Positions 36,001 through 47,104 of a stretch of DNA of 64,000 nt are shown piece by piece (the stretch's first letter is position 1; each line of letters starts with the position of its first letter). A model generated the notes under the pieces. It was not told where the DNA came from and made no database searches. It worked only from the letters and a program-made list of their open reading frames with translations. A program made the position numbers and the translations under genes. Source of the stretch: Malaya genurostris. Its lineage: Eukaryota; Arthropoda; Insecta; Diptera; Culicidae. The stretch is taken from assembly GCF_030247185.1 (NCBI RefSeq), contig NC_080572.1:189319800-189383799 (forward strand). Reading direction: 5' to 3'.

Positions 36001-39000
36001 TTCGTGAAAAGTTTTTGTTTGATGAAACTACCCTAGGTCAGGCAAAAAAAATTAAATGCAGAAATATTAACAAACAAACCCTTCTTAATCCGCCTAGTGG
36101 TGTGACAAAGCCTTTCTCTTTCCATTTAAATAGTCCCATTTAAACATTCATAACATTCACAGATTGAAATATTTTGTGAATTTACATCAATTTTCATGCA
36201 CATATTTAGAGCAGGCAGTTGAATGGAAAGTTACATTACGGTTCTAAGCGTTTTTTTAAGGGGCGGATAGAGTCTAACACTTTTGAAAAATCATTTATTA
36301 TTTTCTTTGTACTTTCTCATAGTAAAACATTTCAAGAATATTCTGTGAAATTTTCAAGTATATCGGAATAACACTCAGCAAGTTTTGGGGGTGTATCTTT
36401 GCTTATCTCATACTGCGAAGAAGTAAGAGCTCGGCATACAGGCCCAAGATTTCTGCTTCGATCGACTTAAAAATTTGACAAAAAATTCTTGAAATGTTTC
36501 ATTATAACAAATTATAAAACTACAATGATCAGCCCCATGGGGTTGTTCGAGCCATTGATGTGGAACAAGGCAACCAAAATTTCTAATGATCTACAATAAA
36601 ATAGTCCAATCAATCGTCACACTTTTGAACACTTTGAACACTTCTCTTCACCAAGTTTGTGTTCAAGTTTTGTATGCAAGCAGTTGTTTTTATAACGTTT
36701 CTTTACCATTACTACCATTCTGCGATTTCGGTTGAAGCGATAAACTTTTTCTCATTATGAATCGAGCTCATCTTACATAAATTGGAAATTAATCTTTTGC
36801 ACTCCAAATTTACCATGGGGTAGTTGTCAATTTCTCAGGCGAAACGACATAACATGGAATTTCATTCGAACTTGCATGACATAAGATCAGAGCATACCAA
36901 TTAAAGCTTCAAATCGTTTTATGGCCCTTTTTGTCTTGCTGTCTAGCAACAACCTACCTCTAGCATGCTACGCGTAGAACTGAAATGTTAGCTATAATTT
37001 TGTTTGTATTTATAGATTCGCGTGCTTCCAACAGGTTCGCTAATCCTTTGATATATCGCTTACTTTATCCGTGGTCTATGGCAGGGAAATTCGATATGCC
37101 GTAGATTTTTGGCAGACAAAATAGGACACCGCTCGCTACTAATCAAAATTTCTATGATATACAATTAAAAATACATGGCTATGAACATTCAAATCAATAC
37201 GTAGAAATATTTCCAATGAAATGGTTACATAATATTAATAATTGCAAATATAATTTATCATGCAAAACATTTGAATTTATTTTGTTGCACGATAATTCTG
37301 AAAAAATTCTCGAAAATCATGATTTTTGCATTGTTTAGACCCTACCAACCAAACCAACCCTCCACCCTGTCTTGTTCATTGAAAAATCAATGCAATCTAA
37401 TTTAATTTTACATCGATCATGGTTTTAAATCAAATTTTCGATTCAACTTATGTCGATTTCATCATACTATTCATTTACATATCGTGTAAATTTCATTATA
37501 TTTTCTATATTCCTCGGCCATTAGTATTGTGAGGGTTTTTTACACATTTCATTTGAAATAACGCGATTTTTGATGTAATATAAGATAATCGCGAAAAAAA
37601 CAAGTTTTTGCGTAATGAAGAAAATTTTGCGTAATGAAGAAATACCTGGAAATGGCTGAAGCCTGTAGGGCGCGTAAAACCACGTGGCTTGCTGGGCGTA
37701 TTACATTTCTCTCCATGCGCTCTCGATGTGGCCGGGTGGCCAAGAAAATTTTGATATTTTCGGTTACAAGTTTGATTACATCACATAAAATCCAATAAAG
37801 CTACCGCTTGTTTGGCAGCCTTGCTGAGCCGATTTTATTCTTCTGTCATGTTTCGTTACGTTACCAGGGAACTAAAATGGAGCCGCCATAGAAATCGACT
37901 TACCTTCACAAAAAAAACTTTCACTTCATTTTTGTCGCGACAACATATATGTTTTTATGCACTACTCGCATCTAAATTAAATTATCTAGACATTGTCAGG
38001 ATAGATTTTTGATCTATGCTTTTGAAGGCGAGATATTCAATAAACAAGTTGAAAGTTGCCGTTTTCAGTCATGCAATTCTTCCTTCAGAAAAAAAGAATT
38101 TCCCGACCGCTAAAGTCAATGAACCATTCGGAAATTCTCACAGAATATTCTAACGTGAAACGTGAAAATAGCCCTCTAAAACGCCCTAAAACACATTGGC
38201 CTCAGCCCTTAAGATCTACTACAGGGTGGCAAGTAAATTGCAGATTTCAATTTCCCAGTTTTTCCGGTTTGCGAGACAAAAAATCTTGGTTTTTGGAATA
38301 ACCGCAAATCGCCTCTTTTTAATCAAATATTCTTTTAATTCAAGCCTCAAATCGATATTTCATGTCCAATAAAGAACATTATAATAGACCCGCTAATTGA
38401 GGATTTAGGTATTTGGCGGCTATCTCGATGCATAAATAGTAAATATTTATTATTACTAGTGCCTATAAGAAAAGCATACAGCCCTTTTTTCATATTGTGG
38501 ATTTGGTTACACGTTACGATTTCTTCCTCGCGCATATGACTGTTTTTATTATTTTTTGGTATACATATGATAACACAATATGATAAACCAACAAGGAAAA
38601 TAAATCAATAAGAAACTTCAAAGCATTTTGTACAGAGCTTTCTTCGTTCCTTCCGAAGGTGCAAGTGAAACTCTCAGTACGGCGGTAAAATTTTAAACGG
38701 CATGATGGTAAAGCGAACCTAAAACAATATCGCCACTGCCAGGGCTTCGGCCATGGTACAACCATTTGTCATACGGACATACGCTCAATTATAGTAATTT
38801 GCTTGCAAACACGTCTAATGAACAGATTGTCCTGATCTGATTGGGATGGAAACCATAGACAATAAAATTCAAATTCTCGTGTTATAAAACTTAATATAAA
38901 ACCTGTTTTAATCCATCTAGTGGTGTAATGATGCCTTTCTCATATTACTAATATTTTAAAAAATATCACCAGAAGATTTTGTGAAGAAATTTTTTTTTCA

Positions 39001-41772
39001 ATCTTGAATAAAATAAGAAACTTTCTTTGGGTATAAACTAACATAACCTTTTCAAATTGTAAACAATTATGTCAAGTTGATAAGAATTTTTCTTTATTTT
39101 GCATCGTCGCACTAAATGATTAAACACACTTTGCCCTATAGTTCTGGAACCGGAAATCGAACCCGGATGAAATTAAACAGCAACCTATAAGACTGTAGGA
39201 ACTTTTATATGAGCCTGTTTGTGGATATTGATCAAATCATCTCTGTGAAAATTGAGTGAGTCTCGTTTTAAACTTTTTGACTACTACTTCTGGTACTTAT
39301 GGAACCAGGATCTTGGAACCATTATAGCCGAAGTCGGTTCGTTTAGTAAGTAACTAATATAGCCTACAAATTGAATCAGTTTTAAGCCAAATCTAGAAGA
39401 ATTTTACCCTTCGTCGCTCTAAATGACGGTGTGAAATTCAATAGCAACCTACAGGACTATGGGATTTTTTTTATGAGTGACATTATTTGACACACACCCA
39501 CATACATTGCTCTGCTCGATGAACTGTGTCGAATTATATAGAACACTTAGCCTTTCGGGTCAGTTTCCACTGGTCAATTTTTCAAGTGATGGTATAAACT
39601 TTCTTTATGAGAAAGGCAATAAGTGTACTTTTATTTAAAAGCATCTTTATCATGATTTTGCAATTACACTAACAAGTAGGTACAAATTGAAGGATTAGAA
39701 ATTTATACATTTTTCACCTGAAAAATATAAATTTTAATGTGGCAACACTGCACGCTATACAAAATTGAACAAAGCACGCTGTGAATGGAGTAAAGCCGCA
39801 CGTACCGTCGCGTATCAGTTTTGCATCGACATTTTTTTTCGATTATAGAGGTTTTAACATTGTTGTCATTCACCTCACCAGAAAAGTTTTCTGACCCTAT
39901 ATGCCGCGTTGGGAATCGAACCCATGTGGGCAGGGTGAAAAGCATCGACTTACTCATCACGCTATACCCGTTCTCCTGCATCATCATTTTGAATGTTTTG
40001 ACGCTCATCGCTCTATAATTTCGGAAACGGAAGTCGGATCTGGATGAAATTGCACAGTACATTGAAAGACAATAAGAGCTTTAATTTGAATGATAAATCT
40101 TGAAAAACGGCTCAACCGTTGCTGAGAAATCGAAGTGAGTTCCGTTGTTGGACTTTTTCTTCACTATTATCGGTGCTTTCGGAAGCGGAACCCGGAGACT
40201 AGTAGTCCCAAAGTAGTTTTATATAATCACTAATAACTAATAAGATCCGGGTACTTTTTGAAAAATTTCAAGACCTTTTATTTGCTGCTTAGTTTGCTTA
40301 GTTAGTTTCTTTTTTCGAAAATTATCACATATTTCCTTGTAATTCCGGAACTGGAAGTGGGATCCAAATAAAACTTACGAAAATTGTATAAGGCTATAAG
40401 ACCTTTCATTTAAATCTAAGTTTGTGAGAATCGGTTCTAGCACATAGAATCAGAAGAAAAAATTAATCTCAAACAAGTCTAAGCGGATTGAAATCGGTTT
40501 GACCATCTCTGAGAAAATCAAGCAGCAGGAAAAATCATTTGAAGACATTTTCCGATTTCATCGAGCTGATTCGAATGGTATGTAATATGATGGGTCTTCG
40601 TGACTCCGATAGTCGTTCTTTCCAGAAATTTTATATCCTTTCTATTTTGAAACATATACTCCTTGTTCCATGGTATTGGATTATAAAAAACAGTAAATTA
40701 ATAACTGCATGTATTAATTTAGATTTATATAAAAGAAAATCGTGCACTTGGCATATTTTCAATTGATTTACTTCTTGGATCGATACTTCTGTTAAAGTGC
40801 TCAGCAACAAAATACTGTATTGTATGATTGGATTCATCTATTCCTAACAGAAATCAGCAATATTAGCTCAAGTGACACGTTGCACTAGTTATTCAGAGAT
40901 GTCTACTTCATCATAGACTCTCTTCATGCTCTTAATTTCAATTATAAGGATTGCATCGAATTGCTACAATACATTCCACATTTTTCGATGTTCAGCAATA
41001 TTTACATCACTTTGTGGATTTTACATAAACATAATCATGATTAAATCCTTAAAAATTTACAACAATAAGTATCAATAAACTATAATTTATATTGAGATAA
41101 AAACATCGAAAGTCCACTTTATTCATCCTTATTCGGAGGCTTTTCTTGCTTTGTTTTTATTATTACCTACACGAATTTTTGTACCACCTCCGAACATTTT
41201 CGTTGTTAGTCAGTTAGTTCTATTGATTCAACCTTTCCAACAAAAACTAGAAACAAACTGGTTAGTTCACGGAAGGAACTATTCTAGTTAGTAGCTCCCT
41301 GATAGGCCTTAAATTACGTAACGGCTGGTTACGAGCACCACACCTCGCTAAAAAACTTACCCTCCAGAAATACCGCCACAACTGCTTATCACTGGGATGA
41401 CTGGGTGTCCGGACACCTTCGAATGGGCCGAACCGGGTCCCACGCGGTATCACTCCTGTGCTCCATACGCCCTCGGTCTGCGAAAGAAAATAGTATCACA
41501 AAGGAGTAAAACCACGTTGAGTTCGTTTGCTGGACCACAATCGCACAGCAACCGCTTACCGTCGTCGTTGGCGTCGACAGGACCAACGATGGTTTGAGTG
41601 TCAAACTGCGGGGCAGGGTTTTCTCTGCCCGATTCGGGAAGCCTTTGTCGCATGCCACATCCGGCACGATGTACACGGCCAGCCGCTCAAAGTCCTCCTC
41701 TCGCATACGCGTCACGTCGTAGTCCTGCTGGACGTTCGGCGTCACGCTCCGGGGTGATTGCGTTCCGGCCAT
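29469..41772 (-). CDS. Blimp-1: Blimp-1 / PRDM1 transcriptional repressor
   Basis: Nuclear, sequence-specific repressor of the PRDM family; in Drosophila it is ecdysone-induced and times beta-ftz-f1 expression and tracheal development. Four coding exons join in frame: 41772-41560, 41477-41361, 32295-30069 and 30007-29469, 1031 codons plus stop. All three introns have GT-AG ends (82 bp, 9065 bp, 61 bp). The PR/SET domain spans about residues 45-181 ([35 protein letters not shown]). Residues 182-690 are low-complexity, rich in Pro, Ser and acidic patches. Zinc fingers are at 696-718, 724-746, 752-774, 780-802 and 808-832, the fifth being C2HC. The start is the first ATG in exon 1, with a good context (CACCATGG). 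An acceptor just upstream means an earlier exon exists. Confidence 0.95.
30069..32295 (-). CDS. Blimp-1: Blimp-1 coding exon 3 (PR second half, linker, fingers)
   Basis: Large exon of 742 codons plus one base. It begins [20 protein letters not shown] directly after the acceptor CCAACAG. It holds the second half of the PR domain, the whole disordered linker and all five fingers, joined by TGEKP-type linkers (SGERP, TGEKP, SGQKP, TNDRP). The finger block starts at [19 protein letters not shown], almost identical to the vertebrate PRDM1 fingers. The donor is ATGG|GTAAGT. Confidence 0.93.
33755..33829 (+). repeat. tRNA-like module of family D
   Basis: Reads GCTTCTGTGGCTCAGTCATT with an A box and later CTCGGTTCAAGTCG as a B box. 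Followed by 'gaaattcgacgctccagtta' family D flank to about 33980. The opposite arm is not present. Confidence 0.6.
34140..34310 (+). repeat. Family H repeat
   Basis: Blocks 'aaaatcgtgtgaatttatat', 'acgagtgtaaaaattaactc' and 'tttttgggtgctgaaacatg' match the copies at 7.4 and 9.8 kb. Confidence 0.55.
34554..34628 (+). repeat. tRNA-like module, left arm
   Basis: GCTTCTGTGGCTCAGTCGAT gives an A box (TGGCTCAGTCG); CTCGGTTCAAGTCG gives a B box. The 3' part ends in a T-rich run rather than a matching acceptor stem, so it is tRNA-derived, not a tRNA gene. Confidence 0.6.
35506..35571 (-). repeat. tRNA-like module, right arm
   Basis: The inverse of the module at 34554, with ACTGTGGCTCAGTCGATTAA and CTCGGTTCAAGTCGC. 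About 80 percent identical by eye to the left copy. Confidence 0.6.
36525..37200 (+). repeat. Family C repeat, copy 1
   Basis: Long, closely similar stretch shared with 47105-47920, starting 'gatcagccccatggggttgt' and ending after 'gctcgctactaatcaaaatt'. Copy 1 lacks about 115 bp present in copy 2 after 'atcgtcacacttttgaa'. No coding potential or terminal inverted repeats recognised. Family unknown. Confidence 0.7.
37809..38050 (+). repeat. Family I repeat
   Basis: Shares 'acatatatgtttttatg', 'cgcatctaaattaaattatc' and 'gaaggcgagatattcaataa' with 63125-63378. A shorter piece is near 55240-55300. Noncoding, boundaries uncertain. Confidence 0.55.
38222..38300 (+). repeat. Family J end
   Basis: Begins CAGGGTGGCAAGTAAATTG, the inverse of the end at 17402. 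Only a short fragment. Confidence 0.5.
38899..39630 (+). repeat. Family A repeat, diverged copy
   Basis: Starts 'cctgttttaatccatctagt' with GCCTTTCTCATAT and ends 'tttatgagaaaggcaataa'. Internal units are more diverged ('gttctggaaccggaaatcga', 'atcatctctgtgaaaattga'). Confidence 0.65.
39880..39990 (-). repeat. tRNA-derived SINE, inverted
   Basis: In reverse: TATAGCGTGATGAGTAAGTC (A box), then GGGTTCGATTCCCAACG (perfect B box), then GGTCAGAAAACTTTTCTG. This is the same SINE type as 4805-4965. The head is better preserved here. Confidence 0.7.
40015..40600 (+). repeat. Family A internal units
   Basis: Three degenerate units with 'cggaagtcggat', 'aagaccttttatttg' and 'gaccatctctgagaaaat'. The terminal 'gagaaaggc' block is not present, so the copy is partial. 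Confidence 0.6.
41361..41477 (-). CDS. Blimp-1: Blimp-1 coding exon 2 (PR domain, first half)
   Basis: 39 codons, phase 0 on both sides; acceptor TTTCTTTCGCAG, donor AGG|GTAAGT. Encodes [20 protein letters not shown] and ends at WRYFWR. This exon was not obvious as a reading frame; it is fixed by homology to the PRDM1 PR domain and by the splice sites. Confidence 0.9.
41560..41772 (-). CDS. Blimp-1: Blimp-1 coding exon 1
   Basis: 71 codons, phase 0 at the end; donor ACG|GTAAGC. Encodes the N-terminal extension with [14 protein letters not shown], matching the start of the PRDM1 N-terminal region, and the LPRSLTLK block just before the PR domain. Confidence 0.9.
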
Positions 41773-41805
41773 GGTGATTAGCTACGAGGAGAAGAAATGA
41801 AACGA
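41773..41805 (-). other. Splice acceptor in the Blimp-1 5' UTR
   Basis: Reading the minus strand, a pyrimidine tract (TTTCATTTCTTCTCCTCGTAG) ends at 41782 and is followed by only nine bases, CTAATCACC, before the ATG. This is a strong acceptor. The exon with the ATG is therefore not the first exon of the transcript. The nine bases are in frame (Leu-Ile-Thr), so a coding upstream exon is also possible. Confidence 0.65.
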
Positions 41806-43321
41806 AAGAAAACAAGGTTAGAAAATTCCTTTGTTGTCTGAAGGTGAGAGCCGCCGTCGGGCTGTGCGATAAATAAGAAATGTCAGAAGGTGGATCGGAC
41901 AGCGGACAGCCCAGGGTTGAGCCTCCGCAGTAGTCGGGAGGTGGTAAGGGGTAAGGAAGTCAAGGTCAGCAGAGGGATTATGCAATCGCTTTTTGTGTCG
42001 TGTCTCGCTCCGAACAGTGGCGCAGTAGATTTCCGTGCGCCTGTATGACGATAACGATGATGCCACACATGCACTGCACCTGCAATCCACCCACAACCGA
42101 AGGGGAAAGCAGTCCAACGGGAATGGAAAACTTTTTACTTAGCATGTCTAAAATCGCAATTTATCGATTTGCTCGACACAGTGCTATTGGAAGGGTTGCG
42201 TCTTCCACCTCCTGCACTGGTTGTAGTTACTTCCGCCCATGGTCAGTTGAAAGAAAGTGAGAAACCACCATCTCGGAGGCCACGATTGTTTTTCAATGCG
42301 TCGCATACACATGCACATGCAGCAAACGGTGAGGTAACTTTTTCCGCTTCAGCAAATGAAAGTGAAATATCAAAGGTCGTGTAGGAAACTACTGCCGTGC
42401 ACAGAAAACGTTTTTCCGTGTTCTAACGTGGGAACGGAAAGGCCACAATATCGAACGGAAGGTGCCCGTGTCACGGTGGCCGTGTGACATTTGGATGATT
42501 TCTACCACTGAATGGTGCTCAAACGCCCGAACTTATGCAATCCACTGCGAATCTGTACACACACCGGAAAACGATCGGCTGGATCCACAGCTTCAAGGCA
42601 ACTTTTTTCACCAATAATCCTCCGGAAATAGAAAGTGAGTTTTGGCAGGTCCAAAAGTTAACTGGTAAAATTGCACGGAAATGCAAATTTCGATGATATT
42701 CCGACTGACATAACTATGCACCGAGTGCTTCCGACAAAGGATTCGCTGCAATCTGCACTACGCAAAGCAGCATCAACGAGGAAGATTACCGTCATCGCAT
42801 CCCGTTGTCGATGTCTAGATACAGGCGCACTTTCGCAACTTCATTCACGCTCTTAGTCCGCGTTACCGTAGGTTAGGTACGCCCTACCCGGGGCTTAAAA
42901 CATTCGAGTGGAATGGAAGAGGATGGGGAAGCATGGGATGGAACCGTAGTAGGAAAACCACTGCCTTACTCAACACAGTCTACATTAGGGCGATTTGTCT
43001 GGCTCTCATCCACTCTCTCTCTCACTCTTTCGGCTTCGCGTTGTCGACTGAGCTAATGCTTCCGGTATTGAGAACCGAGTTGTACTGTCAGTTACTATGG
43101 CGCTAAAGAACCGATTGCTCTTTACGATCACTCTCGTTCTCACCATCTCATTCTGAATTGGTCGAGTAGACAAGTTCGGAGAGCGGATCTTATCAAACTG
43201 CACTTCTAGTGGGATGTTAAATTGTGTTGCATTCGATACCGATCCTAAGGGAACTGTAAATAGTATACTGTTTGCAATGATAGTGCTGCCAGATTGAAAT
43301 GAGGGCTGCCTGAATTCAGAT
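41806..43321 (-). other. Upstream region of Blimp-1, unique DNA
   Basis: GC-richer and free of the repeat families found elsewhere. A CT-rich, GAGA-like stretch lies at 43009-43030. The missing 5' exon or a promoter may lie here or beyond, but no donor or initiator stands out clearly enough to call. Confidence 0.4.
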
Positions 43322-43388
43322 AGGTTGCGTGAAAGGTGATGCCTTACCCATCGCGTTTTACCCGTCCCCTAATTATCATTTTAAAGCT
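43322..43388 (-). repeat. SINE head fragment, inverted
   Basis: In reverse it reads GACGGGTAAAACGCGATGGG then TAAGGCATCACCTTTCACG, the A-box half of the SINE at 39880-39990. Confidence 0.5.
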
Positions 43389-43589
43389 TGCACGGAAAAC
43401 TTTTATTGCTTATTTTGATAAATGATTCATTTCGATTGAAACATCATTTTTAAATTTCTCGACAAGATTTTTATATTCATGTTTTACTTATATACTGAAA
43501 TAGAGTATCAAAAATTATGTGGTAATGACATACCTACACAGTTGGAATTTTATGCACGATTTGAAAATTACATGACTTATAATTACTAT

Positions 43590-43900
43590 ATAAATTCAGA
43601 ACCGGGGGTCGGATCCGGATTAAATTTAAAAGTTTTGTATATAATCACGGGCCCTTTTATTTGAACCTAAGTTTGATTTTTTTTACGTTTTTTGATTCGT
43701 AGCTTTAAGTGGCGAATTCCTATTTTTAACCAACTTTACCCTATAATTTCGGAACATTTGAATCTAAGTTTGTGAAAATCGGTTCAGCCGTCTCTGAGAA
43801 AAGTTAGTGTATTTATTTTAATTTTTTTCTTATATCACCCTGCAAATCCGGAGCCGAAAGTCAGATTCGAATCGTAACAGGCCCGTGCGTAGGGGGAATG
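43590..43900 (+). repeat. Family A internal units
   Basis: Two partial units ('gggggtcggatccggat', 'gggcccttttatttgaacc'; then 'gaaaatcggttcagccgtct'). Edges are lost. Confidence 0.6.
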
Positions 43901-44248
43901 AATTTCGAATCAAATTCGAGTGAACGAAAAAATCCATGTAGAATTCAATATAAAATCCCAAACAATGCGGACCCCAGTGCAGTAATTTAAGGCAAAATGT
44001 TTTTAATTTTGCAAAAGTCGCCATTATTCGACAGGCACAGATATTTATAACAACTATAAAATGGCCGTAAGTATATTTATATGAGTGGAAGGATAGCAAG
44101 TGTCGCCTATAAAGAAGCTGGAAGTCAAATTGTTTGTTTATATCGGCAAAGTTCCATAACAACTCAGTAAATTATCACCTAACTTGGCACAGATACTTTT
44201 TACTTTTTTTACTTTTTTTCGGAGGTTGTCCAAAAGGGGTGTTTATTG

Positions 44249-44651
44249 CAGTGATGGCCCAGTACATGAGCCAGCTCTCATACAGTCCGTGTGCTGTACC
44301 TTTCCAAAACCACGCACACGAAGTCTGAAGCTTACCCTCGTGTGCCGTGTTGCTATTACATCGAGAGTCGTATGCTTCGAAGAACCAACTCGCGATGCTG
44401 GCTCATCTGTTGGCTCACGAGCTGGAATGGGGAGCTAGCTCGTGAGCTGAGTTGGGTGTCCGTTTTTTTACTTAATAATATAATATAACTTTTAAGCACA
44501 CAGTGTCCGCTCTTGTATTGTCTCTTGTCAGTAGGTGGACTACACAAATAGCACACGCTCATGAATCTGGTTTGAAAAGCACAGCACACGAGTTTAATAG
44601 GCACACACTTCAGGTATAGAGCAGCTCGTGTGTTGAGCTCGGACATCACTG
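44249..44651. mobile_element. 403-bp hAT-type MITE with perfect 8-bp TSD
   Basis: Left end CAGTGATGGCC, right end GGACATCACTG: inverted with one mismatch. Both flanks are GTTTATTG (44241-44248 and 44652-44659). The 8-bp duplication and CAGTGATG ends are typical of hAT. The interior is made of 'gctcatgtac/gctcgtgag' blocks that also pair internally. No transposase. Confidence 0.9.
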
Positions 44652-44659
44652 GTTTATTG

Positions 44660-45664
44660 TAAAATTTATCTTATATAACGCGAGTGTATGTAAGTCTCAG
44701 CATAACTACGAAACAACTAAACGAATCGCCCCCAAGTTTGGCACATGTACCAAACAAAAATGGGAATCGATATTTTATGTTTTGTGTTCTTCAACACAAA
44801 TACTGTCTACACTACTAAGGATCATGGAGGAGATCTGGAGTAAGTTCACTGACAAAGGGGGAGTTCAACGTAAAATTTCTTCGATGAGAAACGATACTTC
44901 TTGACTAATACAGATACTACTTTCACATCAAAATAGATTATAAGGTTCTTTTGAGGGAGAGGAAGTGTGTAAGGGAAAAATGATCGGGCTTAACGAAAAA
45001 TTGGTAGTTCTTTAAGAGTACAGCATATTTCTAGCATATTTACAAGAGGGAATAAGTATTCTCAACATTGATCTGAATTGACGAAGAAATCATACAATCA
45101 ATGTGCATTTTTGTTATGTAAATTTAGAAAACTGTCAACCCAAGGTGATGAAAATACAGAGAAAACAGTGAAAATTATGATTATTGTGAGATCTGAGTTG
45201 GGACACTGATCATTCGCAATCTGAGCATGAACGGAGTATTGTTCAATCGGGTTGTCGTCTAAGTTGTGTTTCACTCCAATCAGAGTATCAATGGGCAGGA
45301 CAATTTCTAGAACTTTTTTTGGCCTTGTTTTCACGAAACATTTCCGAGCAACGCCGAGTAATTCGGCTAGTTTGAAAGAAAATTTTTATTTAACTGAATG
45401 TATAAAGTAAAAACTTTAAAAACGTCGGATATATCGAACAAATAAATACCTGTTCTTCCTGGATTACCAGCATGAACTGTTGACATTTGCTGGAAACCAA
45501 CAAAAGGGTCAACAATGGCTGTTTTTCAGTGATTAGTAGAATCATAATCAGCACCGTCCATTCCTTTAGCTGATGTGTAATAAAGTGGCGTAAGTCGCTT
45601 TTATACTTAAACACTAACTAATTTATAAAGTGATCCAAAATTTAATGACATTTATAAACTTAAA
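44660..45664. other. AT-rich stretch
   Basis: No gene recognised. The first 150 bp ('cataactacgaaacaactaa') has the feel of a repeat 3' end, but no second copy is in the window. Confidence 0.35.
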
Positions 45665-45920
45665 GACTTAAAGACTGTCCTAGAAAATACTTGGATGGGT
45701 AATGTCGGAGACATAACTGGGTGTATTAACGTCACAACACAACTTCACACTTCTGAATATCTAAAATCGGTCCCACAGATCAATTCATTGGTTCAATTGT
45801 GCAAGGTTTCATTTCTTCACTTCCAGAATTGTGACAGTGCACCTATACTAAAGTACGACGGATTATTTTAACACACAAATTAATAAGACAGGGCAAATGA
45901 GAGTAAAAAATTGGTCGACT
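45665..45920 (+). repeat. Family B repeat, copy 1
   Basis: Shares 'gggtaatgtcggagacataa', 'cttccagaattgtgacagtg' and 'ctaaagtacgacggatta' with 54414-54640. The first block also forms the right end of the insertion at 13777-14960. Confidence 0.65.
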
Positions 45921-45993
45921 GCAGAAATACATACGGTATATGAAATACAATATACCAATAGGAAGAAAATTCTTTTATAATTAATCTACTTAC

Positions 45994-46854
45994 TGAGCTG
46001 AGCTGAGCTGAGCTGACCTGAGCTGAAGTAGATCGCCCGTAGTTGCACTTCGTGATCGACCGAATGAGTGGAAATGTTCGATGAACCAAGAAAATAAAAC
46101 TTGGAAGAAGCAAATCATTATCACTGTGCATACCCACTCACTCCTAACTTTTCATTAAATGATCAATAACGACGCCGGCTACGACCAAAGGCTGTGCTAC
46201 TGAGGAAAACGAAGGAATGTTAGTCTGATACTCGTTGTTTCTAGAGACCGCGGGTATCACTGTATCTCCACGAGCATCACGGGATAGGAGATTTGTTAGT
46301 AGGGAGGGAAAGAGATCCGGATATGTTTTGGTAAACAATATGATCTCAACAAAACCTGATTTTCGATACTCAGGAGTAATACATAGTAAAAAATATAAAA
46401 TATCTCCAAGGAACGATCTCACCAGTATCCCTTTTCTCTTGCTTGCTCTGCTGTCAGCAACGTGAGATGAAACACGACCACTGAAAGAATAAAATAAAAA
46501 TACTCGCGATTGGGTCCGCTGCAGACCAACCCTAGACCTTCAGTTTGAATGACACGATCGACTTGTAAACTTTCAGACAATCCATAGAAATCCGACAAGA
46601 CCGACAATGACATGTAGATGGCGTATCGATCAATTAACAGGTTAACATCGTTGAATTTTGGGGCGGTAAATTCACAGTATCCGCCGCTTGAGCATCTTTA
46701 GTTTCGCGGATCAATATTATTCAATAAATAGCACTCTCACTACTAAACACACACTTGCCACACCTGCACTATTATTAAAATAACTTGAAATTATGCTTTT
46801 TTGAGAGCAGCACCAGAACACCGTATCGCACTCCCAGTGTTGCCTACTCCTCTC
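45994..46854 (-). mobile_element. Retro-insertion with 23-bp flanking repeats and pentamer tail
   Basis: Flanks 45971-45993 and 46855-46877 are the same 23 bp with one mismatch (TCTTTTATAATTAAT(C/T)TAC...). On the minus strand the insert ends in repeats of AGCTC (plus-strand GAGCT units, about 45993-46025). Long variable duplications with a microsatellite tail are typical of some I/R1/LOA-type LINEs. Minus frames at 46144-46613 are open in pieces but I recognise no domain. The element is probably a short, deleted LINE copy. Confidence 0.6.
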
Positions 46855-47104
46855 TCTTTTATAATTAATTTACTTACACATTAAAAGTACATTGGGTTCT
46901 AAAATGAAATGAAACATGTCCATTTTTAAAATTTTTCCTACCCAGTTGGTATCCCTAACAAACAACTGTTAGGAGTATTTCTCTATAATACTTTAATAAT
47001 ACCAAACATTCCAGAAAACTATAATTTTGAGTTATTTCTGATTAGTTCATACTACTTAAAATTTGATCATAAATTGCTGGTCGTATTTTCGATAGTATGG
47101 AAAA

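Larger units (their letters stand above)
32296..41360 (-). other. Blimp-1 intron 2, 9.07 kb, repeat-filled
   Basis: Listed from left: unique DNA to about 33.7 kb; tRNA-like module 33755; family H near 34.2 kb; foldback element 34342-35735; a family A edge near 36.08 kb; family C 36525-37200; family I 37809-38050; family J 38222-38300; family A 38899-39630 and 40015-40600; SINE 39880-39990; then AT-rich DNA to the donor. No exon-like frame with homology is seen inside. Confidence 0.7.

Noticed and set aside
41389..41772. 127-residue minus frame starting at the Blimp-1 ATG
   Set aside because: It reads through the 82-bp intron. The splice sites and PR-domain homology show that only the first 71 codons are kept and that the frame after the intron is different.
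46144..46613. Host gene with an intron on the minus strand
   Set aside because: Two frames could be joined, but the splice sites are poor, no domain is visible, and the block lies between the 23-bp flanking repeats of a retro-insertion.
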